Assembly: GCF_002934545.1 (NCBI RefSeq)
Contig: NZ_PTJA01000008.1
Span: forward strand, 1-64,000
DNA length: 64,000 bases
Origin: Lacrimispora xylanisolvens
GTDB lineage: Bacteria; Bacillota; Clostridia; Lachnospirales; Lachnospiraceae
Reading direction: 5' to 3'
In this document: positions 7,870-18,321 of the stretch, one piece after another
Layout of the letters: each line of letters begins with the position of its first letter
Position numbering within the stretch: the stretch's first letter is position 1
The notes under the pieces: generated by a model
What the model was told of the DNA's origin: nothing
Database searches by the model: none
Seen by the model: the letters and a program-made list of their open reading frames with translations, nothing else
Translations under genes and position numbers: made by a program

Positions 7870-9396
7870 TTATTTGAACACGCCATGTTTGGTTACATAT
7901 TCCGGCAGATTGTACTTTTCCAGTTTTCCCAAAGAGTTCTTAGGTAATTGATCCAGAAAAACAATCATGTGGGGCTGTTGATAATCTGCCAGATTTTTTG
8001 CACACTGAATCTGAACTTTCCGTTTGCTCAACTGGATATCCGGCTTTGGCACAATCGCCAATGCCACTACCTCACCAAGCCGGTTATCCGGGTAAGCAAA
8101 AGCCGCACATTCCTTTATTTCCGGAAGCTTTTTCACGCACTCTTCAATATCCTGGGGATATACATTAATGCCTCCTGTAATAATTAATTCTTTCTTTCGT
8201 CCTGCAAAATATAAATATCCCGCTTCATCCAGATATCCCAGATCACCAGTTTTAAAATAACTATCCTGCAGTGCATCCTGAAAAATTTCCGGCTGATTAT
8301 AATAACCATTGCACATCAGTGTTGTTTTACAGGTAATTTCTCCAATCTCTCCTGGCTTTGCAATACTCTGATCCTCTTTTATAATCTTTACCTCAGCTTC
8401 CGGCAGCGGTCTGCCAACAGAGTGTTTTTTACCCAATGTTTCTCTGAAATTGATACTGGTAACAGTTGAAGTCTCAGAGGTGCCATACATTTCATGAAAA
8501 TCACAATTCAGTTTATCAATTAATTCATTCTTAATATGGTTTTCTAAAAGAGAGGAAGAAGATACCACACATCTGAGAGAATCGATCTCAGGAACAAAAG
8601 GACTGGTCAGCAGTTCTGCAATCTGACCCAGCTGGGCTGAAACTGCAATGGTAAATGTAACTTTCTGATCTTTTACACAATTTAACCATAAAGCAGGAGT
8701 GAACCTGGGCAATAAGATGCTTGTTGCGCCAATAAGGAGGGGCATTAAAACCAACCGCTCTGCCAGAGAATGATAGAGTGGTGTTGCAGCCAGTATCCGG
8801 TCTTCTTTTGTCAGATTGTATAACCTGATGTGTGCCATTGCTCTTTCTAATTTATTATTCTGTGTTAAATCAATGGGTTTTGGCTCACCGGTGGAACCAG
8901 AGGTCATGGTTATAATCAGAGTTTCCTTTCCAGTCACCTGTTTCACCACTGGTCTTTCATCTGACATCTTTGATATGGAGTCAAATGACAGGGTGTTTTT
9001 CCATGAGCCATCCAGACAGATCTGTGCTCCTTTTAGATTTAACTCAATTTTCCCTTCTGTTTGTTCCAGGAAATTTTTTCTTGCAATTAAATGTTTTACA
9101 TCGGCGGCTGCGAACAAAGACTTGATAGCTTCTGGCGGCAGGGTTGGATTAATAGGTACCAGCGCTGCTCCAAGATTGGCTGCTGCAAGGATCAAAGCCG
9201 CTGATTCAATACTATTATTCATAGGAATCCCTATGTGATCGCTGTAAATGACTCCAGCATTTATTAAAAAATTGGAATACCTGCATACCAATGCCGCCAA
9301 CTCCTCATAGGTAATTGTTTTGTTATCACACCAGATTGCCGTTTTCTGTGGATATTCAGAGGCCATGTCAAAAAACAAATCGCATAATTTACTCAT
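7870..9396 (-). CDS. AMP-forming acyl/aryl-acid ligase
   Basis: A member of the acyl-CoA synthetase / adenylation-domain superfamily of about 508 residues. It activates a carboxylic acid with ATP as acyl-AMP and passes it to CoA or to a carrier protein. Visible motifs are the P-loop MTSGSTGEPKP, MYGTSETS, the hinge TGDLGYLDEAG followed by FAGRKKELIITGG, and the C-terminal catalytic lysine in NSLGKLEKY. The longest frame begins at 9465, but AAAGGAG with good spacing supports the ATG at 9396, which also removes an overlap with the upstream gene. The carrier gene starts 26 bases downstream, so loading of that carrier is the likely job. The substrate cannot be read from sequence. Confidence 0.87.
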   Translation of the reverse strand: MSKLCDLFFDMASEYPQKTAIWCDNKTITYEELAALVCRYSNFLINAGVIYSDHIGIPMNNSIESAALILAAANLGAALVPINPTLPPEAIKSLFAAADVKHLIARKNFLEQTEGKIELNLKGAQICLDGSWKNTLSFDSISKMSDERPVVKQVTGKETLIITMTSGSTGEPKPIDLTQNNKLERAMAHIRLYNLTKEDRILAATPLYHSLAERLVLMPLLIGATSILLPRFTPALWLNCVKDQKVTFTIAVSAQLGQIAELLTSPFVPEIDSLRCVVSSSSLLENHIKNELIDKLNCDFHEMYGTSETSTVTSINFRETLGKKHSVGRPLPEAEVKIIKEDQSIAKPGEIGEITCKTTLMCNGYYNQPEIFQDALQDSYFKTGDLGYLDEAGYLYFAGRKKELIITGGINVYPQDIEECVKKLPEIKECAAFAYPDNRLGEVVALAIVPKPDIQLSKRKVQIQCAKNLADYQQPHMIVFLDQLPKNSLGKLEKYNLPEYVTKHGVFK

Positions 9397-9418
9397 TGTC
9401 TCACTCCTTTCCCCATAC

Positions 9419-10591
9419 TCAAAGATACACCCGTCTCCCTGCTTCGGCAGACATATACGCCGCATAAACTACACGGATGGTGTCATATGCAAGCTGAAAA
9501 TCCGATTTGGGAGCTCTGTCAAAATAAACTGCTTCCATAAAATCCTGCATTTCTCCGGTATACCCCCTTATGATTTCATCTGCAATAAAGGGATTGTTCC
9601 AGCCGGTCTTTGCCGGGAGCATTTCAGAGAGTTGAATTTCATTTAAATTATCTTCATCTAAAAAGTATGTGGACATCATATCATTCATGGTAAGAGTGCA
9701 GGTAATTGCTGCATCATTGCAATATAATTCGATATAATTTTTGCTTCCTCCAAGACAGGTATCGGTTGCTATGACCAGTGCCTTGGACTGGTCTGAAAAG
9801 GTGAGTAAAACCGTTCCATTATCCTCTACATCATTTGGCCGTGCTTTAATATGACGGTGGTCATAATCGGAAAGCGTGGTAGTAACAGTACCCATATCAG
9901 CCAGAACACTTTCCACCCTGACAGGAACACCCCGGGCCTTTGCTTCCTGCTGCTTTAACCAGAGGAGTGCACTTAGTGGATGGGTTCCGGTGCGGATAAA
10001 GGTTCCTCCTCCGGTCTTTGACCAGGATCCTGCAACGGGAGAACTTGATCCTTTCAGGCTCTCCTCTCCTTTCATATAAAGGATACGGCTCTTTTTTGAC
10101 GAAATAATCTCTTCCGCTTTTGCAACAGCGGGCGCGTAGATAAAGTTTTCTGCATACATGAATTTGCAGCCGGATTCTTCAATGATTTGTTTCATATTAT
10201 CCAGAGAACTCAACAGCTTTTCGTACATAACCGCTTTGGGTATGTTTTTTCCTATTGGTTTCGGATCCGTATCTGTTCCAAAGTAACCGGAAAGGGGTTT
10301 TTCGCAAATGACATGCTTTCCAGCTTTTACTGCTTTTACAATCATGTCTTCATGGACATAAGGTGGAGTGCAGATATCAATTACCTGAATCTCCGGGTCG
10401 TTGAGTAAATTATTAAAATCGTAGGTTGCAATTTCAAATCCATAAAGCTCCTTTGCAGGCAATAACTGCTCCGGGCGCCTGGCAGCAATGGTCTTAAAGC
10501 GAAGTGGTACCCTGCTTACCCGGTTATATGCGTGCATATGCAGTTCCGTTGCCCTGCCTGCACCAACCATTCCTATTACAACCTGATTCAT
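9419..10591 (-). CDS. Gfo/Idh/MocA-family NAD(P)-dependent oxidoreductase
   Basis: 390 residues. An N-terminal Rossmann domain carries GMVGAGRATELHMHAY, and the family motif CEKPLSG follows near residue 95, where the Lys is the usual active-site residue. The C-terminal alpha/beta domain carries the substrate pocket. Members oxidise or reduce hydroxyls of sugars, nucleotide sugars and inositols. The start overlaps the stop of the methyltransferase gene as ATGA, with GAGGAGGGA as ribosome site. In this cluster a role in making a keto-sugar or in epimerisation is plausible but unproven. Confidence 0.88.
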   Translation of the reverse strand: MNQVVIGMVGAGRATELHMHAYNRVSRVPLRFKTIAARRPEQLLPAKELYGFEIATYDFNNLLNDPEIQVIDICTPPYVHEDMIVKAVKAGKHVICEKPLSGYFGTDTDPKPIGKNIPKAVMYEKLLSSLDNMKQIIEESGCKFMYAENFIYAPAVAKAEEIISSKKSRILYMKGEESLKGSSSPVAGSWSKTGGGTFIRTGTHPLSALLWLKQQEAKARGVPVRVESVLADMGTVTTTLSDYDHRHIKARPNDVEDNGTVLLTFSDQSKALVIATDTCLGGSKNYIELYCNDAAITCTLTMNDMMSTYFLDEDNLNEIQLSEMLPAKTGWNNPFIADEIIRGYTGEMQDFMEAVYFDRAPKSDFQLAYDTIRVVYAAYMSAEAGRRVYL

Positions 10592-11763
10592 TCAACTCCC
10601 TCCTCAAGTTTCAGATTAATCCGGTCTTTTGGAACTGCGTAACACACAGTCTCAACAGCAACCATATCAGTATAGTTTCGGACAAATAAATAATAATCTG
10701 GATTTAATTCTTTCATCATTAGTGGGATTTTGTAATAGTCTTTCAGGTTATGGTAAATACAAATACACAACACAGGTTTATACTTGCTGATCACAGTTCT
10801 GGCACCGGCTAAAGCCGCTGGCTCTGCGCCTTCAATATCCATTTTTATCATGGTCACCGGCTCGTCTTTTAAAATATGATCCAGTGTATCTGCCAAAACT
10901 TCAATTTCTCCCTCATCAGCAATATGCCCTGCACTCTTTGCTGATTGAAATTTTAAAACTGTCTTTTTATTCCAGCATGCAATATTATGGGCTGTCACGT
11001 TTTTATAGCTTCTGTCTGCAACTTTCTGGTTAAGTTCTAAATAGATCTCTTTATCCGCTTCTATTGCAATATACTTTCTGCATTTTTCTCCGGTTAACTG
11101 AAAAAAAGCCTCCATGGTATCTCCATTGTAGCTTCCGCAATCACAAAAAATTTCATCTGTTTTTAATTTCAATAGTTCCTGGTCAAAATACTGCTCTTCT
11201 GAAGGGGAGGATATAAATTCCAGATATTTATTATCCAGAGAAATCTTGGAGTTCAATATATTTAAATAGACTTCTTTGGAACGTTTATCTGCCAGACTGT
11301 TATACACCTGCCTGAATTCATTAAAATGAGATTTTACGATCTGATAAGCAGTTTCATCTTTGTAAGTATAATAATCAATGGCAACGGTAAAGCCTGCTGT
11401 ATCAATCATTGAGTCTTGGATCCCCAGTGAGATCAGCTGCTTTCTTATTTCAGGAAAACGCATACTGGCAATAATAATATAAACCGGTTCCTCTTTTGCC
11501 TTTTCAGCGACTTCTAAGGGCGATAATATGGTATATCCATTCTTTTGCATTCCCCAGAGTTCTTTTTTATTATCCGCATAATTTTTTAATCCCCTTAAGC
11601 AGTGGAATTCTATAAAAAACTGGTAAAGTGCATCGGAAGCACTCCCTGACCCCCATAGGATGATGTTATCTTTGTGGCTGATTTTTTCCCCATAACTTGC
11701 TGCATTTGTCTTATATAAGTCCTTATTTAGTAGTTTTTCCTCAAATTCGTTTTTACCTGTCAT
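10588..11763 (-). CDS. FkbM-family methyltransferase with N-terminal Rossmann-like domain
   Basis: 391 residues. The C-terminal half is a SAM-dependent FkbM methyltransferase: motif I DCGSYNGDT near residue 205, then MIKMDIEGAEPAAL near 300. FkbM enzymes O-methylate sugars and polyketides. The N-terminal ~130 residues begin with a nucleotide- or sugar-binding-like loop, ILWGSGSASDALYQFF, as seen fused to many glycan-cluster FkbM proteins. It overlaps both neighbours by four bases (ATGA), so the three genes are translated as a coupled set. It probably caps or decorates a sugar. Confidence 0.85.
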   Translation of the reverse strand: MTGKNEFEEKLLNKDLYKTNAASYGEKISHKDNIILWGSGSASDALYQFFIEFHCLRGLKNYADNKKELWGMQKNGYTILSPLEVAEKAKEEPVYIIIASMRFPEIRKQLISLGIQDSMIDTAGFTVAIDYYTYKDETAYQIVKSHFNEFRQVYNSLADKRSKEVYLNILNSKISLDNKYLEFISSPSEEQYFDQELLKLKTDEIFCDCGSYNGDTMEAFFQLTGEKCRKYIAIEADKEIYLELNQKVADRSYKNVTAHNIACWNKKTVLKFQSAKSAGHIADEGEIEVLADTLDHILKDEPVTMIKMDIEGAEPAALAGARTVISKYKPVLCICIYHNLKDYYKIPLMMKELNPDYYLFVRNYTDMVAVETVCYAVPKDRINLKLEEGVE

Positions 11764-12830
11764 AGCTCCCCCTGGCCCCCTTGTTTTTTCTCCATCCTCT
11801 TATTTGGCCGATCCTGATCTCCGTCTGCTTTAAAAAACATGGTTCCGTCCAGTTTGTAATGAGCCCATATATCAACGTTCTCGCGTAAAAATGGTTCAAA
11901 ATAGTTAGGTATGATATTGGGATCATCATCTGACCTGTAACTAAAACCGGCGTCCCATAAATATTGCTTCTCAAATCCATAGGTGTAAAAATCCATATAT
12001 TCTAAATTCATTTCTTTCATAATTTTATCTAAGGTATTTCTCATCCCGGAAAACAAACGCTGATCTCCCATATAATCCACCATACGAAGGATTCTTGATC
12101 CGTTACATTCAATCACCCGCGCCATCATAAGTGCACCTACTTTGCCGCACTGGTTTTTTAATCCATAAACAGAATAGTGGTAGTATGGATGGCAGAAATA
12201 TCGTTTGTTTACATACCAGCTGTCTTTGTATGGAATGGAGTTGATGCTCTCGATATTAAAATTTTCTTTTACTTCGTTTATGGAATTTAAAAGCATAATT
12301 TTTGTATCAGAATGATTTTCCTGCAAGATTACCGGCCTCTTTTTAACCAGTGCGATTTTGAATTCTTCAATATCCGGATTTAACTTATAATATTGTCTCA
12401 TACGGACAGTTCTGTCATGAAAATACAGTCTTCTTAACGGAATCGTGGTATTGGGATTGGCTCCGTTACCAATCTGGGTTCGGCATCTGGTGATGTCAAA
12501 AACGCGCTTTGCCAGCTCTATGCCTAAAAGAGGCATGTTTTCACCCGTTTCACGTACTTTCCACATGCTGCCCCAGATATCCTTTTTTTTAACATCTTTC
12601 GTATCAGAGCATTTGATAAAACCAAAGATACCTTCCAGTAATTGGGTTTTTCTATCAATTGCCAGAATAAAATTAATCTGATTTCCATCCTGATACTCAT
12701 ATCGAAACAGATCTCTGTCCTGAGACATGATATGGCCTTTTTTCCAATACTTATCAATAAAATCCATAATCAGATCTATATCAGAACTGTCAGCAAGCCG
12801 GATCTCATACCGTGTATCGAATTGATTCAT
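11760..12830 (-). CDS. GNAT-like acyltransferase (glycan or metabolite cluster type)
   Basis: 356 residues with a GNAT-type beginning (RLADSSDIDLIMDFIDKYW, then the FILAID...GIFGFI strands) and a second related half (LEYMDFYTYGFEKQYLWDAGF), suggesting a double GNAT fold like FemAB or polysaccharide-cluster acyltransferases. It would move an acyl group from CoA or from a carrier protein to an amine or hydroxyl. The nearby carrier protein and ligase make a carrier-bound donor attractive, but this is inference. It starts 18 bases after the deacetylase and overlaps the methyltransferase by four bases. Confidence 0.65.
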   Translation of the reverse strand: MNQFDTRYEIRLADSSDIDLIMDFIDKYWKKGHIMSQDRDLFRYEYQDGNQINFILAIDRKTQLLEGIFGFIKCSDTKDVKKKDIWGSMWKVRETGENMPLLGIELAKRVFDITRCRTQIGNGANPNTTIPLRRLYFHDRTVRMRQYYKLNPDIEEFKIALVKKRPVILQENHSDTKIMLLNSINEVKENFNIESINSIPYKDSWYVNKRYFCHPYYHYSVYGLKNQCGKVGALMMARVIECNGSRILRMVDYMGDQRLFSGMRNTLDKIMKEMNLEYMDFYTYGFEKQYLWDAGFSYRSDDDPNIIPNYFEPFLRENVDIWAHYKLDGTMFFKADGDQDRPNKRMEKKQGGQGEL

Positions 12831-12848
12831 CGTGTTTCACCTCCTGGT

Positions 12849-13823
12849 TCATGTCCGTTCTTTGTCCAGACGGCATTTATATTTTTCACTGACGGGTGGA
12901 AAATCGTTGGTGTCAAGACGGGGAATTGTAAGGCTGCTGCACTCTGATAAATCAGCCACCTTCACCTGAGTAGTAAGTCCCAGTTTACACCCCGTGGAAG
13001 AAATGTATTGCAAAAGTGACTCATTATAACTGCCATAAGGATAATTCATTACCCAATTTTTATGGTCAATATATTCCGACATGACCTCCAATGCCTGCCT
13101 GATATCTTTCTGCATTTCCACCTCAGACAAGCGCCCCAGCCAGTAGTGGTTATATCCATGCAGGCCAATATACATTCCCTCTTGTTTCATAAGCCTGATC
13201 TGATCTGAAGTCAGATACAGTTCACCAGCTAATTTATCTTCTGATATGCCTACATATTTTTTAAACAGGTCATCACAGATCATACTTCTTACTTTTACCG
13301 GCAATACAGTCTGAAGCATTCGTTTTACAAAAATTGTTTCTTTGCTGTCAAATCGATTTCCAGATGCATATTCATTAAAAAGCGTATCATTATCGGGATA
13401 TTCGTATTCTGATCCCCGGTAATAATCCATGCGTTTAAGAACTGACGGCAATAGAACGTCCATCTGTGTGGTGGCTAGTATATAATGAATTTTATTTACA
13501 TCCAATAAAACATGCTCTTTCAGCGTCTTCCCGGAAATAAAAAAAGAACCCTGTAAATTTTCTGCCTTCAATATTGGAAATACGGAAGTATAATGATCCA
13601 GATAACCATCGTCGAATGTGAGCAAAACTGCTTGTTTGGGCAGCTCATACCGGTTATTGCAGGCACAGTTCAATTCCTCCATGGTAATAACCGTAAAATT
13701 TTGTTTTAGAAATTCTATCTGTTTTCTGAAGCTGGCTATATCCAATCCTTTTATCCGGGGATAACGGCTGTGTTCCAAATCCCTTACATAGTGGTACATG
13801 ATTACGTAAACTCTATTTTCCAT
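12849..13823 (-). CDS. Polysaccharide deacetylase (NodB/CE4) family protein
   Basis: 324 residues without a signal peptide, so probably cytoplasmic. The CE4 motif LTFDDGY (Asp71/Asp72) supplies the catalytic base and metal ligand, and GLHGYNHYWLG gives the two histidine ligands. The beginning, VIMYHYVRD, is typical of this family. It would remove an N-acetyl or formyl group from a sugar, freeing an amine that the next gene's GNAT-like enzyme could re-acylate. It is the first intact gene of the cluster, and its own ribosome site is weak. An open reading frame tail ends three bases before its ATG. Confidence 0.85.
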   Translation of the reverse strand: MENRVYVIMYHYVRDLEHSRYPRIKGLDIASFRKQIEFLKQNFTVITMEELNCACNNRYELPKQAVLLTFDDGYLDHYTSVFPILKAENLQGSFFISGKTLKEHVLLDVNKIHYILATTQMDVLLPSVLKRMDYYRGSEYEYPDNDTLFNEYASGNRFDSKETIFVKRMLQTVLPVKVRSMICDDLFKKYVGISEDKLAGELYLTSDQIRLMKQEGMYIGLHGYNHYWLGRLSEVEMQKDIRQALEVMSEYIDHKNWVMNYPYGSYNESLLQYISSTGCKLGLTTQVKVADLSECSSLTIPRLDTNDFPPVSEKYKCRLDKERT

Positions 13824-13826
13824 TCT

Positions 13827-13943
13827 TTAACTTTTATATCTCATTTCTATCATCCTATGCAAAATGTCCGATGCTTCGTTCCACTCCTGCACATAAGCAA
13901 ACTCCTCGAACGCAAAAATAGAGGTACTGCCAAGTAGACTTAT
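13827..13943 (-). pseudogene. Possible 3' remnant of a gene lost upstream of the deacetylase
   Basis: The frame running into the TAA at 13827-13829 is open for 38 codons with normal-looking composition (ending EASDILHRMIEMRYKS) and no ATG start until two codons well inside it. An in-frame TAG closes it upstream. Its stop is three bases from the deacetylase ATG, the spacing of coupled operon genes. The 5' part overlaps the terminator of the bgl operon. I read it as the tail of a former first cluster gene cut off when the bgl module arrived. It could also be chance. Confidence 0.3.
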
Positions 13944-13961
13944 CTACTGAAACAGTACCTC
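13921..13961 (-). terminator. Terminator of the beta-glucoside operon
   Basis: GAGGTACTG (13921-13929) pairs with CAGTACCTC (13953-13961), with an inner AGTA/TACT pairing. On the minus strand the stem is followed by a T-rich run. It lies 24 bases past the stop of the phospho-beta-glucosidase gene. Confidence 0.75.
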
Positions 13962-13984
13962 CACTGCTATCAATGAAGCTTTTA

Positions 13985-15418
<1,434 letters not shown>

Positions 15419-17275
15419 TTAAAGTACTGTAAAAAGTGGCTGACCGCTTTCAACAGCCCCCTCTTCACTTGTAATAATGTCCAGATAACTTCCTGTATTG
15501 GTCACAATAACCGGGACTACCGTTTCGTATCCTGCCGCTTCAATCGCCTGTTTATCAAATTCCATCAAAAGATCTCCGGCTTTTACCATATCTCCATCTT
15601 CTACATGAGCAGTAAAGTACTTCCCATCCAGCTCCACCGTATCAATACCAATGTGGATCATTAATTCTACTCCCTCACTGCTTCTGAGTCCAATGACGTG
15701 CTTAGTCCGGAATACAGTAACAACCTCACCGTCAAACGGAGCCGTAATTCTACCGTCTGCCGGCTCTACTGCCATCCCTTTTCCTGCAATTTCTTTGGCA
15801 AACGTCTCATCATTTACTTTTGAAAGCTTCACTTTCCTGCCATTAACGGGACTATAGATTATGATTTTTTTACTCTTTGGAACTTGTTTTCCTGTGTCTG
15901 TGTCTTTGCTTTTATCCAGTTCCACAGCCCCGCCAGTCTCCGGTTCGTTGAATCCATAAAACCAGGTTAATACAAACGTGATGCAAAAACCAATCAAACA
16001 GGAAATAAGAGCATGTATTACATTCATTGGATTATCACCAATAAAAATGGGCAGAGAAAGAAGACCGGGGGTGCCTGATGTATAACGTACGACTCCCATT
16101 AAGCCGGCATAAAAACCGCCTGCCCCGCCTCCAAGCATAACTGAAAGCAATACTTTCCTGTATTTGATGGTGACTCCGTACATGGCAGGTTCTGTAATTC
16201 CCATTAATGCGGTAATACCTGCGGAAGATGCCTGCTGTTTAAACTGTCTGTCTTTTGTTTTAAGGGCAACACAGAATGCGGCAGCACCCTGACAGATGTT
16301 TGAAACCAGACTTCCAGGTCCCATAACAGCTTCATATCCGTAAGTACTGTAGGATGTCATCAAGATAGGAAGAAAACTCCAATGCATACCGGTTAATACC
16401 AACAGGGGCATAAAAGCACCCATGAGCATGGGAACCAGCCAGCTGACACGGCTGTTAAGAAAATCGGTTACAGTTGCAATGACTGTACCAACATAAGAGC
16501 CCAGAGGTCCCAGTACAATTAATACGATTGGCGCAACAATTAAAATGGTCAAAGTCGGTTTCATAAAAAACTTTACCGGTTTTGGTGAAATCTTATCCGC
16601 AAACCGTTCTACATAAACCATCAGCCAGACCGCCAGTATAATTGGAATTACACTGGATCCATAATTAACCAGTTTAACAGGAAGTCCCAAAAAGAAAACC
16701 GGATCGCCTGCAGATACCATTTTAGTAAAACTGGGGTGAAGCAGGATTCCTCCCATCATGACTGCCAGATAGGGATTGCAGCCCAACTTCTTCGCGGAAG
16801 AAAATGCCAGCATGACCGGTAGAAAGTAAAATCCCGCATCTGCTATAAAGTTAAATATGGTATAAACCTGTGATTCTTTATTCATTCCAAAAAGAACACA
16901 GATTACCAGAATTGCCTTTATCATACCGGCTGCAGTAATTGCCGGAATAACCGGGGTGAAAATGGAAGCAAAAATATCCATTAAAGCATCTAGCTTTCCA
17001 TTTTTTTGATTGGATTCTGATGATTCAGTAATCTGACCCATTTTTCTAATCTCATCACAGACATTTGACACATCAGTGCCTATAATAATCTGATATTGCC
17101 CGGATTTCTTTGCAGCTCCCAACACACCTTTTAATTCTTTTATTTTATTTAAATCAATCTTTGATTCATCTTTCAGATTCATTCTCAGGCGGGTGGCACA
17201 ATTATTCAGCTGCGCAATATTTTCGCTGCCGCCTACCAGCACTAAAATTTCTTTTGCCAATTCATAATGATTCAT
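15419..17275 (-). CDS. bglF: PTS beta-glucoside transporter EIIBCA
   Basis: 618 residues holding three PTS domains in the order IIB-IIC-IIA. IIB has its phosphorylation site Cys26 in NNCATRLR. IIC spans about residues 100-460 with roughly ten hydrophobic helices. IIA carries its His in MIHIGIDTVELDG near residue 545. It imports and phosphorylates beta-glucosides and normally also phosphorylates and inactivates its antiterminator when no substrate is present. A ribosome site CAGGAGG precedes the ATG. A hairpin separates it from the antiterminator gene. Confidence 0.95.
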   Translation of the reverse strand: MNHYELAKEILVLVGGSENIAQLNNCATRLRMNLKDESKIDLNKIKELKGVLGAAKKSGQYQIIIGTDVSNVCDEIRKMGQITESSESNQKNGKLDALMDIFASIFTPVIPAITAAGMIKAILVICVLFGMNKESQVYTIFNFIADAGFYFLPVMLAFSSAKKLGCNPYLAVMMGGILLHPSFTKMVSAGDPVFFLGLPVKLVNYGSSVIPIILAVWLMVYVERFADKISPKPVKFFMKPTLTILIVAPIVLIVLGPLGSYVGTVIATVTDFLNSRVSWLVPMLMGAFMPLLVLTGMHWSFLPILMTSYSTYGYEAVMGPGSLVSNICQGAAAFCVALKTKDRQFKQQASSAGITALMGITEPAMYGVTIKYRKVLLSVMLGGGAGGFYAGLMGVVRYTSGTPGLLSLPIFIGDNPMNVIHALISCLIGFCITFVLTWFYGFNEPETGGAVELDKSKDTDTGKQVPKSKKIIIYSPVNGRKVKLSKVNDETFAKEIAGKGMAVEPADGRITAPFDGEVVTVFRTKHVIGLRSSEGVELMIHIGIDTVELDGKYFTAHVEDGDMVKAGDLLMEFDKQAIEAAGYETVVPVIVTNTGSYLDIITSEEGAVESGQPLFTVL

Positions 17276-17310
17276 AATATCCTCCTGTGTGTGATCTAAT
17301 ATCTATATGA

Positions 17311-17340
17311 AATAAAAAGGTGTCGACGTTCCTTTTTATT
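17311..17340 (-). terminator. Hairpin between antiterminator and PTS gene
   Basis: A ten-base-pair A/T-rich stem, AATAAAAAGG (17311-17320) with CCTTTTTATT (17331-17340), and a loop that holds GTCGAC. On the minus strand it ends in a short T stretch. It may act as a partial terminator. No RAT-like sequence overlaps it. Confidence 0.5.
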
Positions 17341-17346
17341 AAATCC

Positions 17347-18207
17347 TTAGCTTTTACTGTCCTTCCTTTCCCTTTCTGCAACCCGGTTGATATGCAGCAT
17401 GAAATAAATCATTTCCTCCTGGGAAATCGCAATGTCATATTTTTTAATGAAATAGTCCTTAACTTTATCCGCACACGCCTTTGCCTGAGGCATTTTTGTT
17501 ACGATCTGATCATAAAGAAAATCATCATCTGACGTAAATATCTCTTTTTTTAACAGCCTTCTGGCGAAAAAACGGATGTGAGTAACAAAACGGCTGTAGT
17601 TTAAAGTATCCTCGTTTAATTCGATCTGATAATGGTATTTAACAAGGTTTAGTATGTCATGTTCGATTTCAGCCACAGCCATTGTCTGCTGAATCTCTTC
17701 CCCATTCTGTTGGGCATTTATAAAATGAAGCGCAATAAATCCAATTTCATCTTCAGAAAGATGGATTTTTTCATAATACCTGATCAGTTCAAGTGAATTA
17801 CGTGCTGCCTCATATTCCTTGGAATAATAATTTTTTATCTCCCAGAGCAAGGCATTTTTTATAGTCAGTCCTGTTTTATATCTGGAAATGGTATAGCTGA
17901 TATGATCTGTCAATCCAATATAAATACTGTCGTGAAATGTGACGCCAAGTTCTATTTGTGCCTGTTCAATAATTTTATTTGCCAGTTCTACCTGATTTAA
18001 TGGAACTTCTTTCAATAACGAAATATATTTAGAATAGGTTTCGGGGGATTCAAATATAAATTTTTTATCAATCTTATCAATGTCTGCCAGATCTCCGATC
18101 TGTTTCTGAAATGCAATTCCTCTTCCTAAGAGTATCACTTCAGACATTTTATCATCTTCGGCTAAAATAATATTGTTGTTGTATATTTTTTTAACATGAT
18201 AATTCAT
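17347..18207 (-). CDS. licT: BglG/LicT-family transcriptional antiterminator
   Basis: 286 residues: an N-terminal co-antiterminator RNA-binding domain (MNYHVKKIYNNNIILA, residues 1-55) and two PRD domains with the phosphorylatable histidines (LTDHISYTI around residue 100; HFINAQQNGEEI around 160; LLHINRVAERE at the end). It binds the RAT hairpin and prevents termination when beta-glucosides are present. An earlier ATG at 18255 is in frame, but it lies inside the leader terminator. AAGGAGG at good spacing supports 18207. A RAT/terminator lies directly upstream, so it controls its own operon. Confidence 0.94.
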   Translation of the reverse strand: MNYHVKKIYNNNIILAEDDKMSEVILLGRGIAFQKQIGDLADIDKIDKKFIFESPETYSKYISLLKEVPLNQVELANKIIEQAQIELGVTFHDSIYIGLTDHISYTISRYKTGLTIKNALLWEIKNYYSKEYEAARNSLELIRYYEKIHLSEDEIGFIALHFINAQQNGEEIQQTMAVAEIEHDILNLVKYHYQIELNEDTLNYSRFVTHIRFFARRLLKKEIFTSDDDFLYDQIVTKMPQAKACADKVKDYFIKKYDIAISQEEMIYFMLHINRVAERERKDSKS

Positions 18208-18230
18208 CTTCCGATTCCTCCTTATTAAAT

Positions 18231-18284
18231 AAAAAACACCTAAATTAGTATGCATAAATCTATACGCATACTAATTTAGGTGTT
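18231..18284 (-). terminator. Regulated leader terminator of the bgl operon
   Basis: A stem of 18 base pairs (18237-18253 with 18266-18283; arms begin ACACCTAAATTAGTATGC) is followed on the minus strand by a run of six T. Its upstream arm overlaps the end of the RAT sequence, so formation of the antiterminator and the terminator is mutually exclusive. Confidence 0.92.
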
Positions 18285-18307
18285 GCCTGCTGTACAGTTA
18301 CAATCCC
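18279..18307 (-). promoter_or_regulatory. Ribonucleic antiterminator (RAT) for LicT/BglG
   Basis: On the minus strand the 29 bases starting GGGATTGTAACTG and ending CAGCAGGCAACACC match the LicT/SacY-class RAT consensus (GGATTGTTACTG...CAGCAGGCAAAACC). They overlap the 5' arm of the terminator. The RNA-binding protein is encoded directly downstream. Confidence 0.93.
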
Positions 18308-18321
18308 GTTATAGTAATACT

